From JAFGBI01 sp964480725 (lineage in GTDB: Bacteria; Myxococcota_A; Polyangia; Polyangiales; Polyangiaceae): a stretch of 64,000 nt of DNA. Both the position numbers and the translations under genes were made by a program. The notes beneath the pieces were generated by a model, which had not been told where the DNA came from, did not search any database, and saw only the letters and a list, made by a program, of their open reading frames with translations. Within the stretch, counting starts at the first letter, position 1; each line of letters opens with the position of its first letter. Below, one piece after another: positions 48,238 through 57,000 of the stretch. The stretch spans positions 38,787 to 102,786 of the forward strand of contig CAYZQO010000012.1 of assembly GCA_964480725.1 (NCBI GenBank), read 5' to 3'.

Positions 48238-50090
48238 GGGACCGGACCCTGGCCCTGGCGGTGTTAGCGGCGGCGATCGCCGTCGCCATCGTGGTGCCAC
48301 CACCGATCGCGGCGGCCGCGCTGGTGCTCCCGCTCGCCGCCGCGATCCTCGGGCCCCGGCTGGAGCTGGACCGCCTCGGGCAGGCGGCCGCGACGGTGGG
48401 CGCGATGGTCGCTGGCGTGGTCGCGCCGCGCCTGCTCGGCGGCGCGCCCGTCGAGGAGCAGGCTGCGACCCTCTCCGATCAGGCCACGCTCTTCGCGCTA
48501 CCGGTCCTCAGCGTCGCAAGCCTGCGTGCACTGCTGGTCGCCCCGCGCTTCGGTACTCCACTGACGCTGGCCGCCGCGCTGGTCGCGCTGACGGCCGCCG
48601 GCCGCGTGCGCCCCGGGATCGCGTACCCGCTGCTGGCCGCCGCATTCCTCGCGCTCGGGTTTCGGGCGCTCGGTCACGCCGATCCCGGGCGGGCGCCGCC
48701 GCGGCGTGCCGGACCTCGTCACGTCGCGGTCACCGTCCTCGCGGCCGCGTTCGCAGCGGCCCTGACGGTCGGTGCGACCACCACGCTCCCACCCCTGCAG
48801 GACGCCGCCATGACGCGCCTGCTGCTCCGGTTCCGCGCACCCCGCTCGGGCTTCTCCGATCGCATCAAGCTCGGCGCGCTGGGCGGGATGCTGGAGGACG
48901 ACGGCGTGGTGATGCGGCTGCGCGGCGACGCGCCCCCGCCGCTGCTGCGCGGAGCGGTGCTCAGCGGGTACGCGGAGGGGATCTGGGACGTCCAGCGGCG
49001 GCTGCCCGTCGCCGAGGTCGTCGAGGTGGACGTCACCCCACCCCCGGGGCCGGACGTGCTCGAGATCGAGAACGCGCGCCGGCCGTTGCGCTACTTCTTG
49101 CCGCTCGACGCGCGGGACGTCACCGTCTCGACGGGGTTCTTCTCGAGGAACGTCCTCGGGGTGCACACGCCCGTGCGGAATTTCTACGCCAAGCGCGTGT
49201 GGTTCCGCACCGGCGGGGAGCGCCCGGTGTGGCCGCCGGCGCCGGTCGACCGCGCGGTCCCGGCGGCGCTCGGGACGGAGATCGGCCCGTTGCTCGCCTC
49301 CTGGGGCGCGCTCGACGGCGCGCCCCAGGAGCGGCTCGCACGCATCGCTGCCCGCCTCGGTCAGGATTACCGCTACTCGGTGGAGTTCACGCGGGAGCGC
49401 GGCCGAGATCCGCTCGCGGACTTCCTGCTGCGCGACCGGCGCGGCCACTGCGAGTACTTCGCTGGCGCTTTGGCCCTGCTGGGGCGGCTCGCGGGGGTGC
49501 CCACCCGCGTCGTCACCGGCTATCGGGTCGCGGAGTGGTCGCCCTGGGGGTACGCGGTGGTGCGGCAGCGGCATGCCCACGCCTGGGTCGAGGCCTGGAT
49601 CGACGGGCGATGGGTCACCTTCGATCCCACGCCACCGGACGCGCTCGGCGCGAGCACGCCCCCGCGGACACCAGCCCTCCCGGCCTTCTTCGATCGGCTC
49701 GCGACGGGCTGGGAGGCGGTCGACGACTGGCTCGCTCGCCGCACGCCGTTCGAGCTCTCGATGGCCCTGGTGGCCGGCGTCGGGGTCTGGCTCCTGTACC
49801 GGAGCCTCGGCGGCCGCGGGCGGCGCGCGGCGCGGGCGCCCGAGCTCGAGCCCCCGCTGCCCGGCTTCGTCGCGCTCGACCTCGCTCTCGCCCGGCGAGG
49901 GCTCGAGCGGGCGCCCGCGGAAACCCTGGGCCGCTTCACCGCTCGCGTCGCTTCCGCCCCGGAGCTCGCGGAGCCGGAACGGACGGCGATCGTTGGCAAA
50001 CTCCACGCCTACGCCGAGCTCCGCTACGCCGGGCGGGGCGAGGCGGCCGCGATCAACCAGGACCTCGTCGCGAGCGCGCGGCGGATCTAG
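48234..50090 (+). CDS. TgpA-like membrane transglutaminase/protease protein
   Basis: About 618 aa. Five or six transmembrane helices in the first 180 residues (TgpA_N/DUF3488-like), a beta-rich region, then a transglutaminase-like core with Cys in GHCEYFAGAL, His in HAHAWVEAWID and Asp in WVTFDPTPPD, followed by one transmembrane helix (ELSMALVAGVGVWLLY) and a short cytoplasmic DUF4129-like tail. The triad is intact. It starts in the GTGA overlap at 48234. The MoxR-DUF58-TgpA order is the well-known conserved arrangement. Confidence 0.92.
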   Translation: MRDRTLALAVLAAAIAVAIVVPPPIAAAALVLPLAAAILGPRLELDRLGQAAATVGAMVAGVVAPRLLGGAPVEEQAATLSDQATLFALPVLSVASLRALLVAPRFGTPLTLAAALVALTAAGRVRPGIAYPLLAAAFLALGFRALGHADPGRAPPRRAGPRHVAVTVLAAAFAAALTVGATTTLPPLQDAAMTRLLLRFRAPRSGFSDRIKLGALGGMLEDDGVVMRLRGDAPPPLLRGAVLSGYAEGIWDVQRRLPVAEVVEVDVTPPPGPDVLEIENARRPLRYFLPLDARDVTVSTGFFSRNVLGVHTPVRNFYAKRVWFRTGGERPVWPPAPVDRAVPAALGTEIGPLLASWGALDGAPQERLARIAARLGQDYRYSVEFTRERGRDPLADFLLRDRRGHCEYFAGALALLGRLAGVPTRVVTGYRVAEWSPWGYAVVRQRHAHAWVEAWIDGRWVTFDPTPPDALGASTPPRTPALPAFFDRLATGWEAVDDWLARRTPFELSMALVAGVGVWLLYRSLGGRGRRAARAPELEPPLPGFVALDLALARRGLERAPAETLGRFTARVASAPELAEPERTAIVGKLHAYAELRYAGRGEAAAINQDLVASARRI

Positions 50091-50608
50091 CGGGCGGGCT
50101 CGGGACGCCGGGTCGACACCGGGGCGCTCGCGCGCTGCTCGATGATGGTCCGGAGCAGCGGGAACAGAGCGAGCGTGAGCGCCCGCTCGGGCGGGTACCA
50201 GCCCGCCTCCACGACCTCACGGTGGTCGATCGCGACCGAGGGGCGGGTCGCGGCCTCGAGCGCGAAGATCTCGACGCGATCGCGCTTGCCCTCCCACTGG
50301 CTCGTTCGATCGAGCACCAGCGTGAGCGCCTCTGCGCGCGCGGCGATCCCGACCTCCTCCCGGAGCTCCCTGAGCGCCGCCTCGCGGCCCGTCTCCCCGT
50401 GCCGGACGTAGCCACCGGGCAGTGAATGGTAGCTAACGTAGGAGTTTCGCACGACGAGGATCTCCCCCTCGTACCAGATCGCCACCAGCGCCCCGTGGGT
50501 GTGGGGGCGCCGAACGGCCCAGTAGACGCGCATGAGCTGGTACGCGCCCCGGTAAGCGAGCTGGTAGAGGCGATCAACGACGTTAGGACGGCGAGCCGGT
50601 GGACCCAC
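50087..50608 (-). CDS. Nudix hydrolase
   Basis: About 173 aa. Complete Nudix box GX5EX7REUXEEXGU in GGYVRHGETGREAALRELRE then EVGIAA. Upstream VVRNSYVSYHSLPGG fits the fold. GTG 50608 is chosen; an ATG at 50686 would add Arg-rich residues and overlap the radical SAM stop. It follows the radical SAM gene by 55 bp on the same strand. The stop overlaps the end of the converging transglutaminase gene by 4 bp. Substrate unknown. Confidence 0.85.
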   Translation of the reverse strand: MGPPARRPNVVDRLYQLAYRGAYQLMRVYWAVRRPHTHGALVAIWYEGEILVVRNSYVSYHSLPGGYVRHGETGREAALRELREEVGIAARAEALTLVLDRTSQWEGKRDRVEIFALEAATRPSVAIDHREVVEAGWYPPERALTLALFPLLRTIIEQRASAPVSTRRPEPAR

Positions 50609-50663
50609 GCGCCGAGCATGACAGCCCCCGCGACGCGCGCGCAAGCGGGCGCACCACCGTCGC

Positions 50664-51797
50664 TCACCCGCCTCCCTCGCGCGCAAGCAGGTACAGGCAG
50701 CGGAGCGGATCCGCTCCGGGTCGCTCGTACAGGTGCAGAGCCCCGCCCTCGCACCGCTCGAACTCGCCGCAGTCCGCGCACTGACCCCGCCTCATCCAGG
50801 AGCGATCACGCAACGCGGCGTAGCCATCTCGCCACACCTCCGCGAAGCGGTCGCGTGCGACGTGCCCCTGCACGAAGGCGTCACCGAGCTCGGGGCAGGC
50901 GCCGATGCGGCCGTCGCAGAGGATACCGGCGATGTTCGTTCCAGCGCGGCACTGGCAGAGGTAGGGACGGACGTTGCCCTCAAAGCGGTTGCCGAGGTAG
51001 CCCTCCTCCGACGTCTCGGGTCGAGGGACTAACCCGTCCTGGCGGGCCGCGAGCACGAACTCGAGGATGGCGCGGATCTCGGCCGGTCCGGGCAGCAAAT
51101 CGGGACGCCGGGCGGCGCGCCCGATGGGCATCACGGGCGCGACCCGCCAGAGCGGAACCCGGAGCTCGGACACCCAGGCTCGCATCTGGGGCAGCAGCGG
51201 CACCGCCGGACGAGTGACGGTGGAGATGATCTCGAGCTTGCCCCGATAGCCGGCAGCCCGAAGCGCCCCCACCGCCCGGGTCACGGCTTCGGTGGTCCCC
51301 TCGCCGCGGAGCGCGTCGTTCAGCGGCGGCGGCGCGTCCGCGCTGAGCGAGATGGAGCCGATGCCAACCTCGACCAGGCGGGCGGCAGCCGCCGCGTCGA
51401 GCAGGCACGCGTTGCTCACCATCCCGTAAGGGAACCCCAGGCGCCCGAGCTCTGCGAAGAGCTCGAAGACCCCCTCCTTCATCAGTGGCTCGCCGCCGGT
51501 GACCGCGACCATGACCCGGCGCGGGTCGAAGTCCGTCGCCACCTGACGGACCACGCCAAGCCACTCCTCGACCCCGAGCTCGCTCCGGCGCTCGCGCGGC
51601 CCGCAGGAGCTCCCGCAGTAGGCGCAGGTGAGGTTACAACGGCGGGTGACCTCGAGGAACAGGTACCGGAGCTCGTGCTCGGCAACCAGGCGGGCGCGGT
51701 CGGCCAGATGCCGGGCCCAGACGACGTCGCGATACGCCGCCAGCTCTGCGGGATCGAGCCTCGGGGCGCCGCGCGGCCCCGGTGAGAGCGGCTCCAC
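50664..51797 (-). CDS. radical SAM/SPASM peptide-modifying-type enzyme
   Basis: About 377 aa. The radical SAM [4Fe-4S] motif CNLTCAYC has Cys54, 58 and 61, followed by Cys65; the SAM-binding GGEPLM is at 101-106. The C-terminal SPASM region contains Cys283, 294, 301, 340, 343, 349 and 367 (CDGRIGACPEL, QCADCGEFERCEGG), enough for two auxiliary clusters. SPASM enzymes typically modify ribosomal peptides or proteins. It starts (GTG 51797) 5 bp after the stop of the YGPxP lipoprotein gene, which is its likely substrate. A GGAG lies 11 nt before the GTG inside that gene. Confidence 0.92.
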   Translation of the reverse strand: MEPLSPGPRGAPRLDPAELAAYRDVVWARHLADRARLVAEHELRYLFLEVTRRCNLTCAYCGSSCGPRERRSELGVEEWLGVVRQVATDFDPRRVMVAVTGGEPLMKEGVFELFAELGRLGFPYGMVSNACLLDAAAAARLVEVGIGSISLSADAPPPLNDALRGEGTTEAVTRAVGALRAAGYRGKLEIISTVTRPAVPLLPQMRAWVSELRVPLWRVAPVMPIGRAARRPDLLPGPAEIRAILEFVLAARQDGLVPRPETSEEGYLGNRFEGNVRPYLCQCRAGTNIAGILCDGRIGACPELGDAFVQGHVARDRFAEVWRDGYAALRDRSWMRRGQCADCGEFERCEGGALHLYERPGADPLRCLYLLAREGGG

Positions 51798-51802
51798 CGC
51801 CG

Positions 51803-52555
51803 TCAGCGCTCCGGGGGCTGCGCCCCGTAAACCGGGGCAGGCCCGTAGTACACGATGGGACCGTCGCCACCGAGGCCCGGACCGCCCGCGTCGCCGCCCG
51901 TGGTCGCGCCCGCATCGCCACCCGTGCTCACGCCCTCTTCGCCACCGGTCGTCGGCGGCTCGCCCGCGGCACCACCTAGAGGCGCTGGGCCGTACCAGGC
52001 GATGAAGCCGCCGGCGCCATCACCCCCCGTGCTCTGGCCGCCCGTGCTCTGGCCGCCCGTGCTCTCGCCGCCCGTGCTCTCGCCGCCCGTGCTCTCGCCG
52101 CCCGTGCTCTGGCCGCCCGTGCCCGGTCCCTCGCCGCCAGCGCTGCCACCGCTCCCGGGAGAGCCCCCGATCGGTGCCGGGCCGTAGTAAGCGACCATAC
52201 CTCCGCCCACGCCGAGCTCACCGCCCGCACCCGACGCGCCCCCGACCCCAGTGGCGCCCCCGCTGCGACCCTCCGCGCCGCCGGTCCCTCCCGACGAGCT
52301 GGAGCCGCCCGTGCCCGTAGTCCCGCCGAGCTCGGGAGGTCCGTAGTAGACGACGACGACACCGTTGCCAGCGACGCCCGGCGCCCCCGCGTCGATGCTG
52401 CCGCCGGCACTTGGAGCACCCCCGGCGTCGATGCCACCCGTCGCTTCACCCCCGGCGCTGCCCGTCCCAACGGATCCATCAGCCTCGTCATCGCCCGCAC
52501 ACCCCGCGACCGCGAGCGACAATGCGAGCGAGTACCACTTGATGCTCTCAGCCAT
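51803..52555 (-). CDS. lipoprotein with four (Y/W)YGPxP motifs in a Gly-rich chain
   Basis: About 250 aa. Signal peptide with lipobox LAVAGC (Cys19). The mature chain is almost entirely Gly, Ser, Thr and Ala, broken by four similar islands: VVVYYGPPELGG (67-78), MVAYYGPAPIGG (120-131), FIAWYGPAPLGG (184-195) and PIVYYGPAPVYG (233-244). Each has two or three hydrophobic residues, an aromatic pair, Gly-Pro and a second Pro. Spacings are 53, 64 and 49 residues. Between islands 2 and 3 is a six-copy STGG(Q/E)-type repeat. Directly followed by the radical SAM/SPASM gene, so it looks like a tethered multi-core substrate. Function not established. Confidence 0.82.
   Translation of the reverse strand: MAESIKWYSLALSLAVAGCAGDDEADGSVGTGSAGGEATGGIDAGGAPSAGGSIDAGAPGVAGNGVVVVYYGPPELGGTTGTGGSSSSGGTGGAEGRSGGATGVGGASGAGGELGVGGGMVAYYGPAPIGGSPGSGGSAGGEGPGTGGQSTGGESTGGESTGGESTGGQSTGGQSTGGDGAGGFIAWYGPAPLGGAAGEPPTTGGEEGVSTGGDAGATTGGDAGGPGLGGDGPIVYYGPAPVYGAQPPER
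52026..52115. repeat. six tandem 15-bp units (STGG-type coding repeat)
   Basis: Six copies of the 15-bp unit cccgtgctctggccg, with g/c variation at one position (ggccg or cgccg). It encodes the Ser-Thr-Gly-Gly-Gln/Glu spacer between the second and third YGPxP islands of the lipoprotein. Confidence 0.9.
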
Positions 52556-52823
52556 GCGACACCGCCCCGACCCGTGGAGGCAGCCTATCACACGACCTTC
52601 GCCCAGGCACCGGCGGCGCGCAGCTCGTCCCTCACACCCGTCGCTGCCAGACCGCACTGGAACGACCGGGCGAGCTGGGACTCCCGGATCGCTCTCGAAG
52701 CTGAACTCCTGACCCAGGGTGGCCACCGCCCCAGATCGGAGGGGCCGGACGCCCCCTGTGGTATCCTGGCCTTCCCGTCCGAGCCGACCCCCACCCGCTT
52801 GACGGACCCGGTCCCCGCTCCCC

Positions 52824-53846
52824 ATGCCGCTCGACTCCCCGCTCGTCCGCAGCGCCGCCGATTTCGCCCGCCGGGCACACGCCGGCCAGGTCCGCAAGTG
52901 CGCCGGGCATCCCCCCTACTTCGTCCACCTCGAGGCGGTCGCCGCGCGCGTCGCGGCTCACGGTCACGACGAAGACGTCCCGCTCGCGGCCGCCTACCTC
53001 CACGACGTCCTCGAGGACCAGCCCGGCCACGCCGCGGAGCTCAGGAGCCACTTCCCACCCGCAGTGGTCGAGATCGTGGAACTGCTCACCGAGCAAAAGC
53101 TCGACGACCGTGGTTTCAAACGCACCAAGGCCGAGCGCTTTGCGGAGTACCTCGTGGCGTTGCGCCAGCGCACTCCCGCGGCGCGACAGGCGGCGGTGGT
53201 GAGCTGCGCCGACAAGCTCGACAACCTCGAGGGGCTCGTCGCCACGCAGCAACGCGGGGACAACCTGCTCACGCGCCTCGCCACGCGCCCCGGGCACCAT
53301 GCGCCCCAGCTCGCTTGCCTGCGAGAGATCTACCGCGACGTCGTCCCCAGCTCCATGCTGGCGGCCTTCGACAGTGCCGTGGCAGCGCTCGCTGCCACCA
53401 TCGCGCGCTGGCTCCCCGGGCGAGCCGTCGCCGTCGCTGCCGAGGCGCACCTCGGGCAGTTCGATCGGTCGGGCGCCCCATCCATCCTGCACCCGCTCCG
53501 GGTGATGCTCGCTGCCCGGACCGAGGAGGAGCGGATGGTGGCCGTGCTCCACGACGTGGTGGAGGACACGCCCTGGACCCTGGCCCAGCTCGCCGACGAA
53601 GGGTTCCCGGAGCCCGTCCTCCGGGTGCTCGACTTGCTCACCAAGCGCCCAGGCGAGCCCTATGCGGAGTACCTCGGGCGGGTCACGACCGACCCGCTCG
53701 CGACGCGCGTGAAGCGCCTCGACGTCGCCGACAACCTCGGGCGCCTCGACGGGCTCCCGGAGCCCGAGCGAGCGCGGCTAGCGGAGAAGTACCGCGCCGC
53801 CATCGCCCGCCTCGAGGCCGCGGAACCGCCGGCCGCGGCGCCATGA
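52824..53846 (+). CDS. protein with two tandem HD hydrolase domains
   Basis: About 340 aa. First HD domain (about 1-180): His in YFVHLEAVAARV, HD in AAYLHDVLEDQ, Asp in CADKLDN. Second (about 195-330): His in SILHPLRVML, HD in VAVLHDVVEDT, Asp in DVADNLGRL. Both resemble the RelA/SpoT-type (p)ppGpp hydrolase HD rather than HD-GYP. No synthetase domain. Divergent from the YGPxP lipoprotein, 268 bp away. A small-alarmone hydrolase or other nucleotidase is plausible. Confidence 0.85.
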   Translation: MPLDSPLVRSAADFARRAHAGQVRKCAGHPPYFVHLEAVAARVAAHGHDEDVPLAAAYLHDVLEDQPGHAAELRSHFPPAVVEIVELLTEQKLDDRGFKRTKAERFAEYLVALRQRTPAARQAAVVSCADKLDNLEGLVATQQRGDNLLTRLATRPGHHAPQLACLREIYRDVVPSSMLAAFDSAVAALAATIARWLPGRAVAVAAEAHLGQFDRSGAPSILHPLRVMLAARTEEERMVAVLHDVVEDTPWTLAQLADEGFPEPVLRVLDLLTKRPGEPYAEYLGRVTTDPLATRVKRLDVADNLGRLDGLPEPERARLAEKYRAAIARLEAAEPPAAAP

Positions 53847-53873
53847 CCGGCGCGACGTCGCGCCGGTCGGGGC

Positions 53874-54989
53874 TCACTGGGCGCTGGGTCTGCACCAGGT
53901 GCGGTCGTCGCACCAGGGCTCGGCACTGTCTCCACAAGGGGAGGACCCGCCGGGCGAGCCGTTGTGGAGGATCGCCTGCGCGTCGCGGCCATCGGGAGCG
54001 CCCTCGGGATCGTTGTCCGCCGAGTTGAGCGCGAGATCGAAGGCCATCGCGGCGCCCGAGCTGGGCGCGCTGCCGGCCCACGGGAGCAGGAATTCGATGG
54101 TGTATCCGCCGGACACGACGCTGGTGACGTACTGGCTCTCCGCGAGGGCGCTGTGAGACGCGGAGCCGTCCACCGTCTTCACCGTGACGGCGAGCGACGG
54201 AGCGGCGCCGAACTGCACGTGGGTGACGGCGTCGCTGCCCGAGTTGCCCGTGAGCCCGGAGGCGCTCGCGGCGACGAAGACCTCCACCCCGTCCCCGTTC
54301 CAGACGTTGCCGGCGTCGCCCTGCCCAGAGGCGAAGAGGAACGCGTCCGTCACGGTGACGAACCCGTGCAGCCCCGCCTCGGACCAGCCGACGCGCACCG
54401 TGGCCGTCTCCGTGCGCCCTCTGCCATCCGCTTCGCTGCCGTGATCGACCTTCAGGGAGATGTCGGCGTCGGTGAAGTTGAGGATGAAGGTCGGCAGCGA
54501 GCACAGATCGGCGTCACTCCCGTCGACGGTCTGGTTACCGTCGAAGTGCGGTACCTGACTGCAGGGATCCATCGTGGCCGTGGTGCAGCTGCCACCGACG
54601 CCACCGCCGCCGCCCGTCTCGCTACCGCCCATGCCGGCGCCCGCGGCGCCGCCCGTCGCCTCGGCGCCCGCGCCCGCCGCGCCGCCGGTCTCGGTGCCAC
54701 CCGAGTCGCTGCCGCCCGTCTCCTCGCTGCCGCCCGTCTCCTCGCTGCCGCCCGTCTCGCCTCCGCCACTCGAAGCTCCCCCCTCGTCGCCGCCCGTCGA
54801 GTCACCGCCAGTCTCGGTCGGCGATTCGCCGCCCGTCGTGCCGCCGCCGGTTGCGGCGTCGCCGCCCGTCGCGGGAACGACAGAGCCCGAGCCGAAGAGG
54901 TTCGGGTTCTTCTCGTCGTCGCAGGCCGCCACCGTGGCGAGCACGATGCTGCAGCCGATCAGCCAGCTCCAAGGAATCGATCGCGTCAT
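53874..54989 (-). CDS. lipoprotein with Gly/Thr linker and CBM9-like domain
   Basis: About 371 aa. Signal peptide with lipobox VAAC (Cys23). Residues about 35-135 form a long linker of GGxxTGG-type repeats. From about 150 the chain resembles the carbohydrate-binding family 9/DOMON-like fold (VRVGWSEAGLHGFVTVTDAF, VWNGDGVEVFVAAS, GYTIEFLLPWA). Several C-terminal Cys (SPCGDSAEPWCDDRTWC) may pair. Probably displays a polysaccharide-binding domain on the outer membrane. Converges with the HD gene. Confidence 0.78.
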   Translation of the reverse strand: MTRSIPWSWLIGCSIVLATVAACDDEKNPNLFGSGSVVPATGGDAATGGGTTGGESPTETGGDSTGGDEGGASSGGGETGGSEETGGSEETGGSDSGGTETGGAAGAGAEATGGAAGAGMGGSETGGGGGVGGSCTTATMDPCSQVPHFDGNQTVDGSDADLCSLPTFILNFTDADISLKVDHGSEADGRGRTETATVRVGWSEAGLHGFVTVTDAFLFASGQGDAGNVWNGDGVEVFVAASASGLTGNSGSDAVTHVQFGAAPSLAVTVKTVDGSASHSALAESQYVTSVVSGGYTIEFLLPWAGSAPSSGAAMAFDLALNSADNDPEGAPDGRDAQAILHNGSPGGSSPCGDSAEPWCDDRTWCRPSAQ

Positions 54990-55081
54990 GAAGGGATGCT
55001 CCGGAATGCGCGGAGAATGCCGCGCCGCGCCAGATAATGGTAGCGCCGACGCGCGCCTCGGGGGGACGCGGCGCGGGACTC

Positions 55082-55099
55082 TCGGCGGAAATCCGCCGA
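55082..55099. promoter_or_regulatory. perfect inverted repeat between CBM9-like gene and fhs
   Basis: Arms TCGGCGGA and TCCGCCGA separated by two A. It lies 93 bp upstream of the lipoprotein start and 110 bp downstream of the fhs stop, so it could be an operator or a weak terminator; no T-run follows on the minus strand. Confidence 0.4.
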
Positions 55100-55209
55100 T
55101 CTCCGCCGCGGGTCCGCTCCATGGGCTCGCCGCACGGCGCGCGGTGGACGCGGCGGGTTGCACACGTTCACCGACACCGCAATTGGACAAGGGAGCCGTA
55201 CCCCGACGC

Positions 55210-56952
55210 TCAATACAGACCGACGACGTTGCCCTCGGCGTCGATGTCGATCTGTTCGCCAGCGGGGCGGGAGGGGAGCCCAGGCATCAGGCGCATGTCG
55301 CCGGCGATCGCGGTAACGAAGCCGGCGCCGGCGTACAGCCGCGCCTCGCGCACGGGCACCCGGAACCCTCTCGGGCGCCCGAGGCGTTTCGGATCGTGGC
55401 TCAGCGAGAGGTGGGTCTTCGCCATACAGATGGGTACCGCGCCGAAGCCGAGGCGGGTGATGGCGGCAAGCTCGCTCGCCGCCGCCGGGGCGAGATCGAT
55501 CCCATCGGCCCCGTACATCTCGCGCGCGATGACCTCGATCTTCTCCGCCAGCGGAAGCGCGTCGGGGTAGAGCGGGCGGAACTCGCACGGCGCCTCGAGC
55601 GCCTCGAGCACCGCCTGCGCGAGCTCCTCCGCACCGGCGCCCCCGTCCACGAAGTGCGTCGCGGTCACGACCGCGCGCGCCCCAGCGGCGAGCCCCACCT
55701 CGCGCACGGCCTCGAGCTCCGCGGGCGTATCGGTCGGGTATCCGTTCACGGCCACCACGCAGGGCACGCCGTGCCGCGTCACGTTCGCGACTTGCTGCGC
55801 GAGGTTCTCGGCGCCGCGCCGCACGGCGGCGGGGTCCTCGGCGCTGAGCGCCGGATCGAGGGGCTTGCCCGCGACGACCCGCCCCACCCCGCCGTGCATC
55901 TTGAGCGCGCGCAGGGTGGCCACGACGACGCCGGCAGCCGGCTCGAGGCCACCCAGGCGGCACTTGAGGTTGAAGAACTTCTCGCCACCGAGATCGGCGC
56001 CGAATCCCGCCTCGGTGCACACGACGTCCGCCAGCGCGAGCGCGACGCGATCGGCGACGACGGAGCTCGTGCCCTGAGCGATGTTTCCGAACGGCCCTGC
56101 ATGCACGAACACCGGCGTCCCCTCCAGCGACTGGAGCAGGTTCGGTTGGATCGCGTCACGCAGGAGCACGGTCATGGCACCGGCGACGCGCAGCTCCTCG
56201 AGGGTGACCGGGCTCCCGTCGCGCCGGGTGCCCACGAAGATACGCCCGAGCCGGGCGCGGAGATCCGCGAGCCCACCCGCCATCGCCAGCACGGCCATCA
56301 CCTCGGAGGCGCTGGTGATGTTCCAGGCCGCCTCGCGCGGGACGCCACCCTCGCGGCCACCGAGCCCGATCACGGCCTGCCGGAGGGCGCGATCGCTGGC
56401 GTCCACGACACGCGGGAACCGCACCGTGCGCGGATCGAGCCCGAGCGAGTTGCCGTGGTGGAGGTGGTTGTCGAGGAACGCCGCCGCGAGGTTGTGCGCC
56501 GAAGCGACCGCGTGGTTGTCGCCCGTGAGGTGGAGGTTGAACGTCTCCATCGGGACGACCTGCGCGCGCCCGCCACCGTTGGCCCCCCCCTTGATGCCGA
56601 ACACGGGGCCCAGCGTCGGCTGCCGGATCGTCGCCGCCGCGCGGACCCCGAGCCGGCGCAGGCCATCCACCAGCCCGATGGTCGTCGTCGTCTTCCCCTC
56701 ACCGAGCGGGGTTGGCGTGATGCCCGTCACCACCACGAGCTTGCCGCGCGGCCGAGACGCCAGGCGCTCGAGGATCGACAGCTTGATCTTGGCGACGTGC
56801 TCGCCATAGGCGATGAGCTCGTCGCGGGCGACGCCGGCCTCGACGGCCACGGCGGCGATCGGCCGCAAGACGGCGCTCTGAGCGATCTGGAGGCTGGGGC
56901 GCGGGGCGGGTTCCACGCGCGGAATTTGCGTCGGTCCCGGCGCGCTGGCCAA
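55210..56952 (-). CDS. fhs: formate-tetrahydrofolate ligase
   Basis: About 580 aa, close to the normal 555-560. It makes 10-formyl-THF from formate, THF and ATP for one-carbon metabolism. Motifs: TPLGEGKTTTTIGLVDG (nucleotide loop), GIKGGANGGGRAQV, FNLHLTGDNHAV, and AGFGADLGGEKFFNLKCR. The TTG at 56952 is the longest start; GTG 56916 is an equal alternative, closer to the usual N-terminus (LQIAQSA). No folD neighbour is seen. Confidence 0.95.
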   Translation of the reverse strand: MASAPGPTQIPRVEPAPRPSLQIAQSAVLRPIAAVAVEAGVARDELIAYGEHVAKIKLSILERLASRPRGKLVVVTGITPTPLGEGKTTTTIGLVDGLRRLGVRAAATIRQPTLGPVFGIKGGANGGGRAQVVPMETFNLHLTGDNHAVASAHNLAAAFLDNHLHHGNSLGLDPRTVRFPRVVDASDRALRQAVIGLGGREGGVPREAAWNITSASEVMAVLAMAGGLADLRARLGRIFVGTRRDGSPVTLEELRVAGAMTVLLRDAIQPNLLQSLEGTPVFVHAGPFGNIAQGTSSVVADRVALALADVVCTEAGFGADLGGEKFFNLKCRLGGLEPAAGVVVATLRALKMHGGVGRVVAGKPLDPALSAEDPAAVRRGAENLAQQVANVTRHGVPCVVAVNGYPTDTPAELEAVREVGLAAGARAVVTATHFVDGGAGAEELAQAVLEALEAPCEFRPLYPDALPLAEKIEVIAREMYGADGIDLAPAAASELAAITRLGFGAVPICMAKTHLSLSHDPKRLGRPRGFRVPVREARLYAGAGFVTAIAGDMRLMPGLPSRPAGEQIDIDAEGNVVGLY

Positions 56953-57000
56953 GCTAAGCGCGAACCCTTGGCCTCCCGCCCGGATCCCCGCTCGCTCAGC

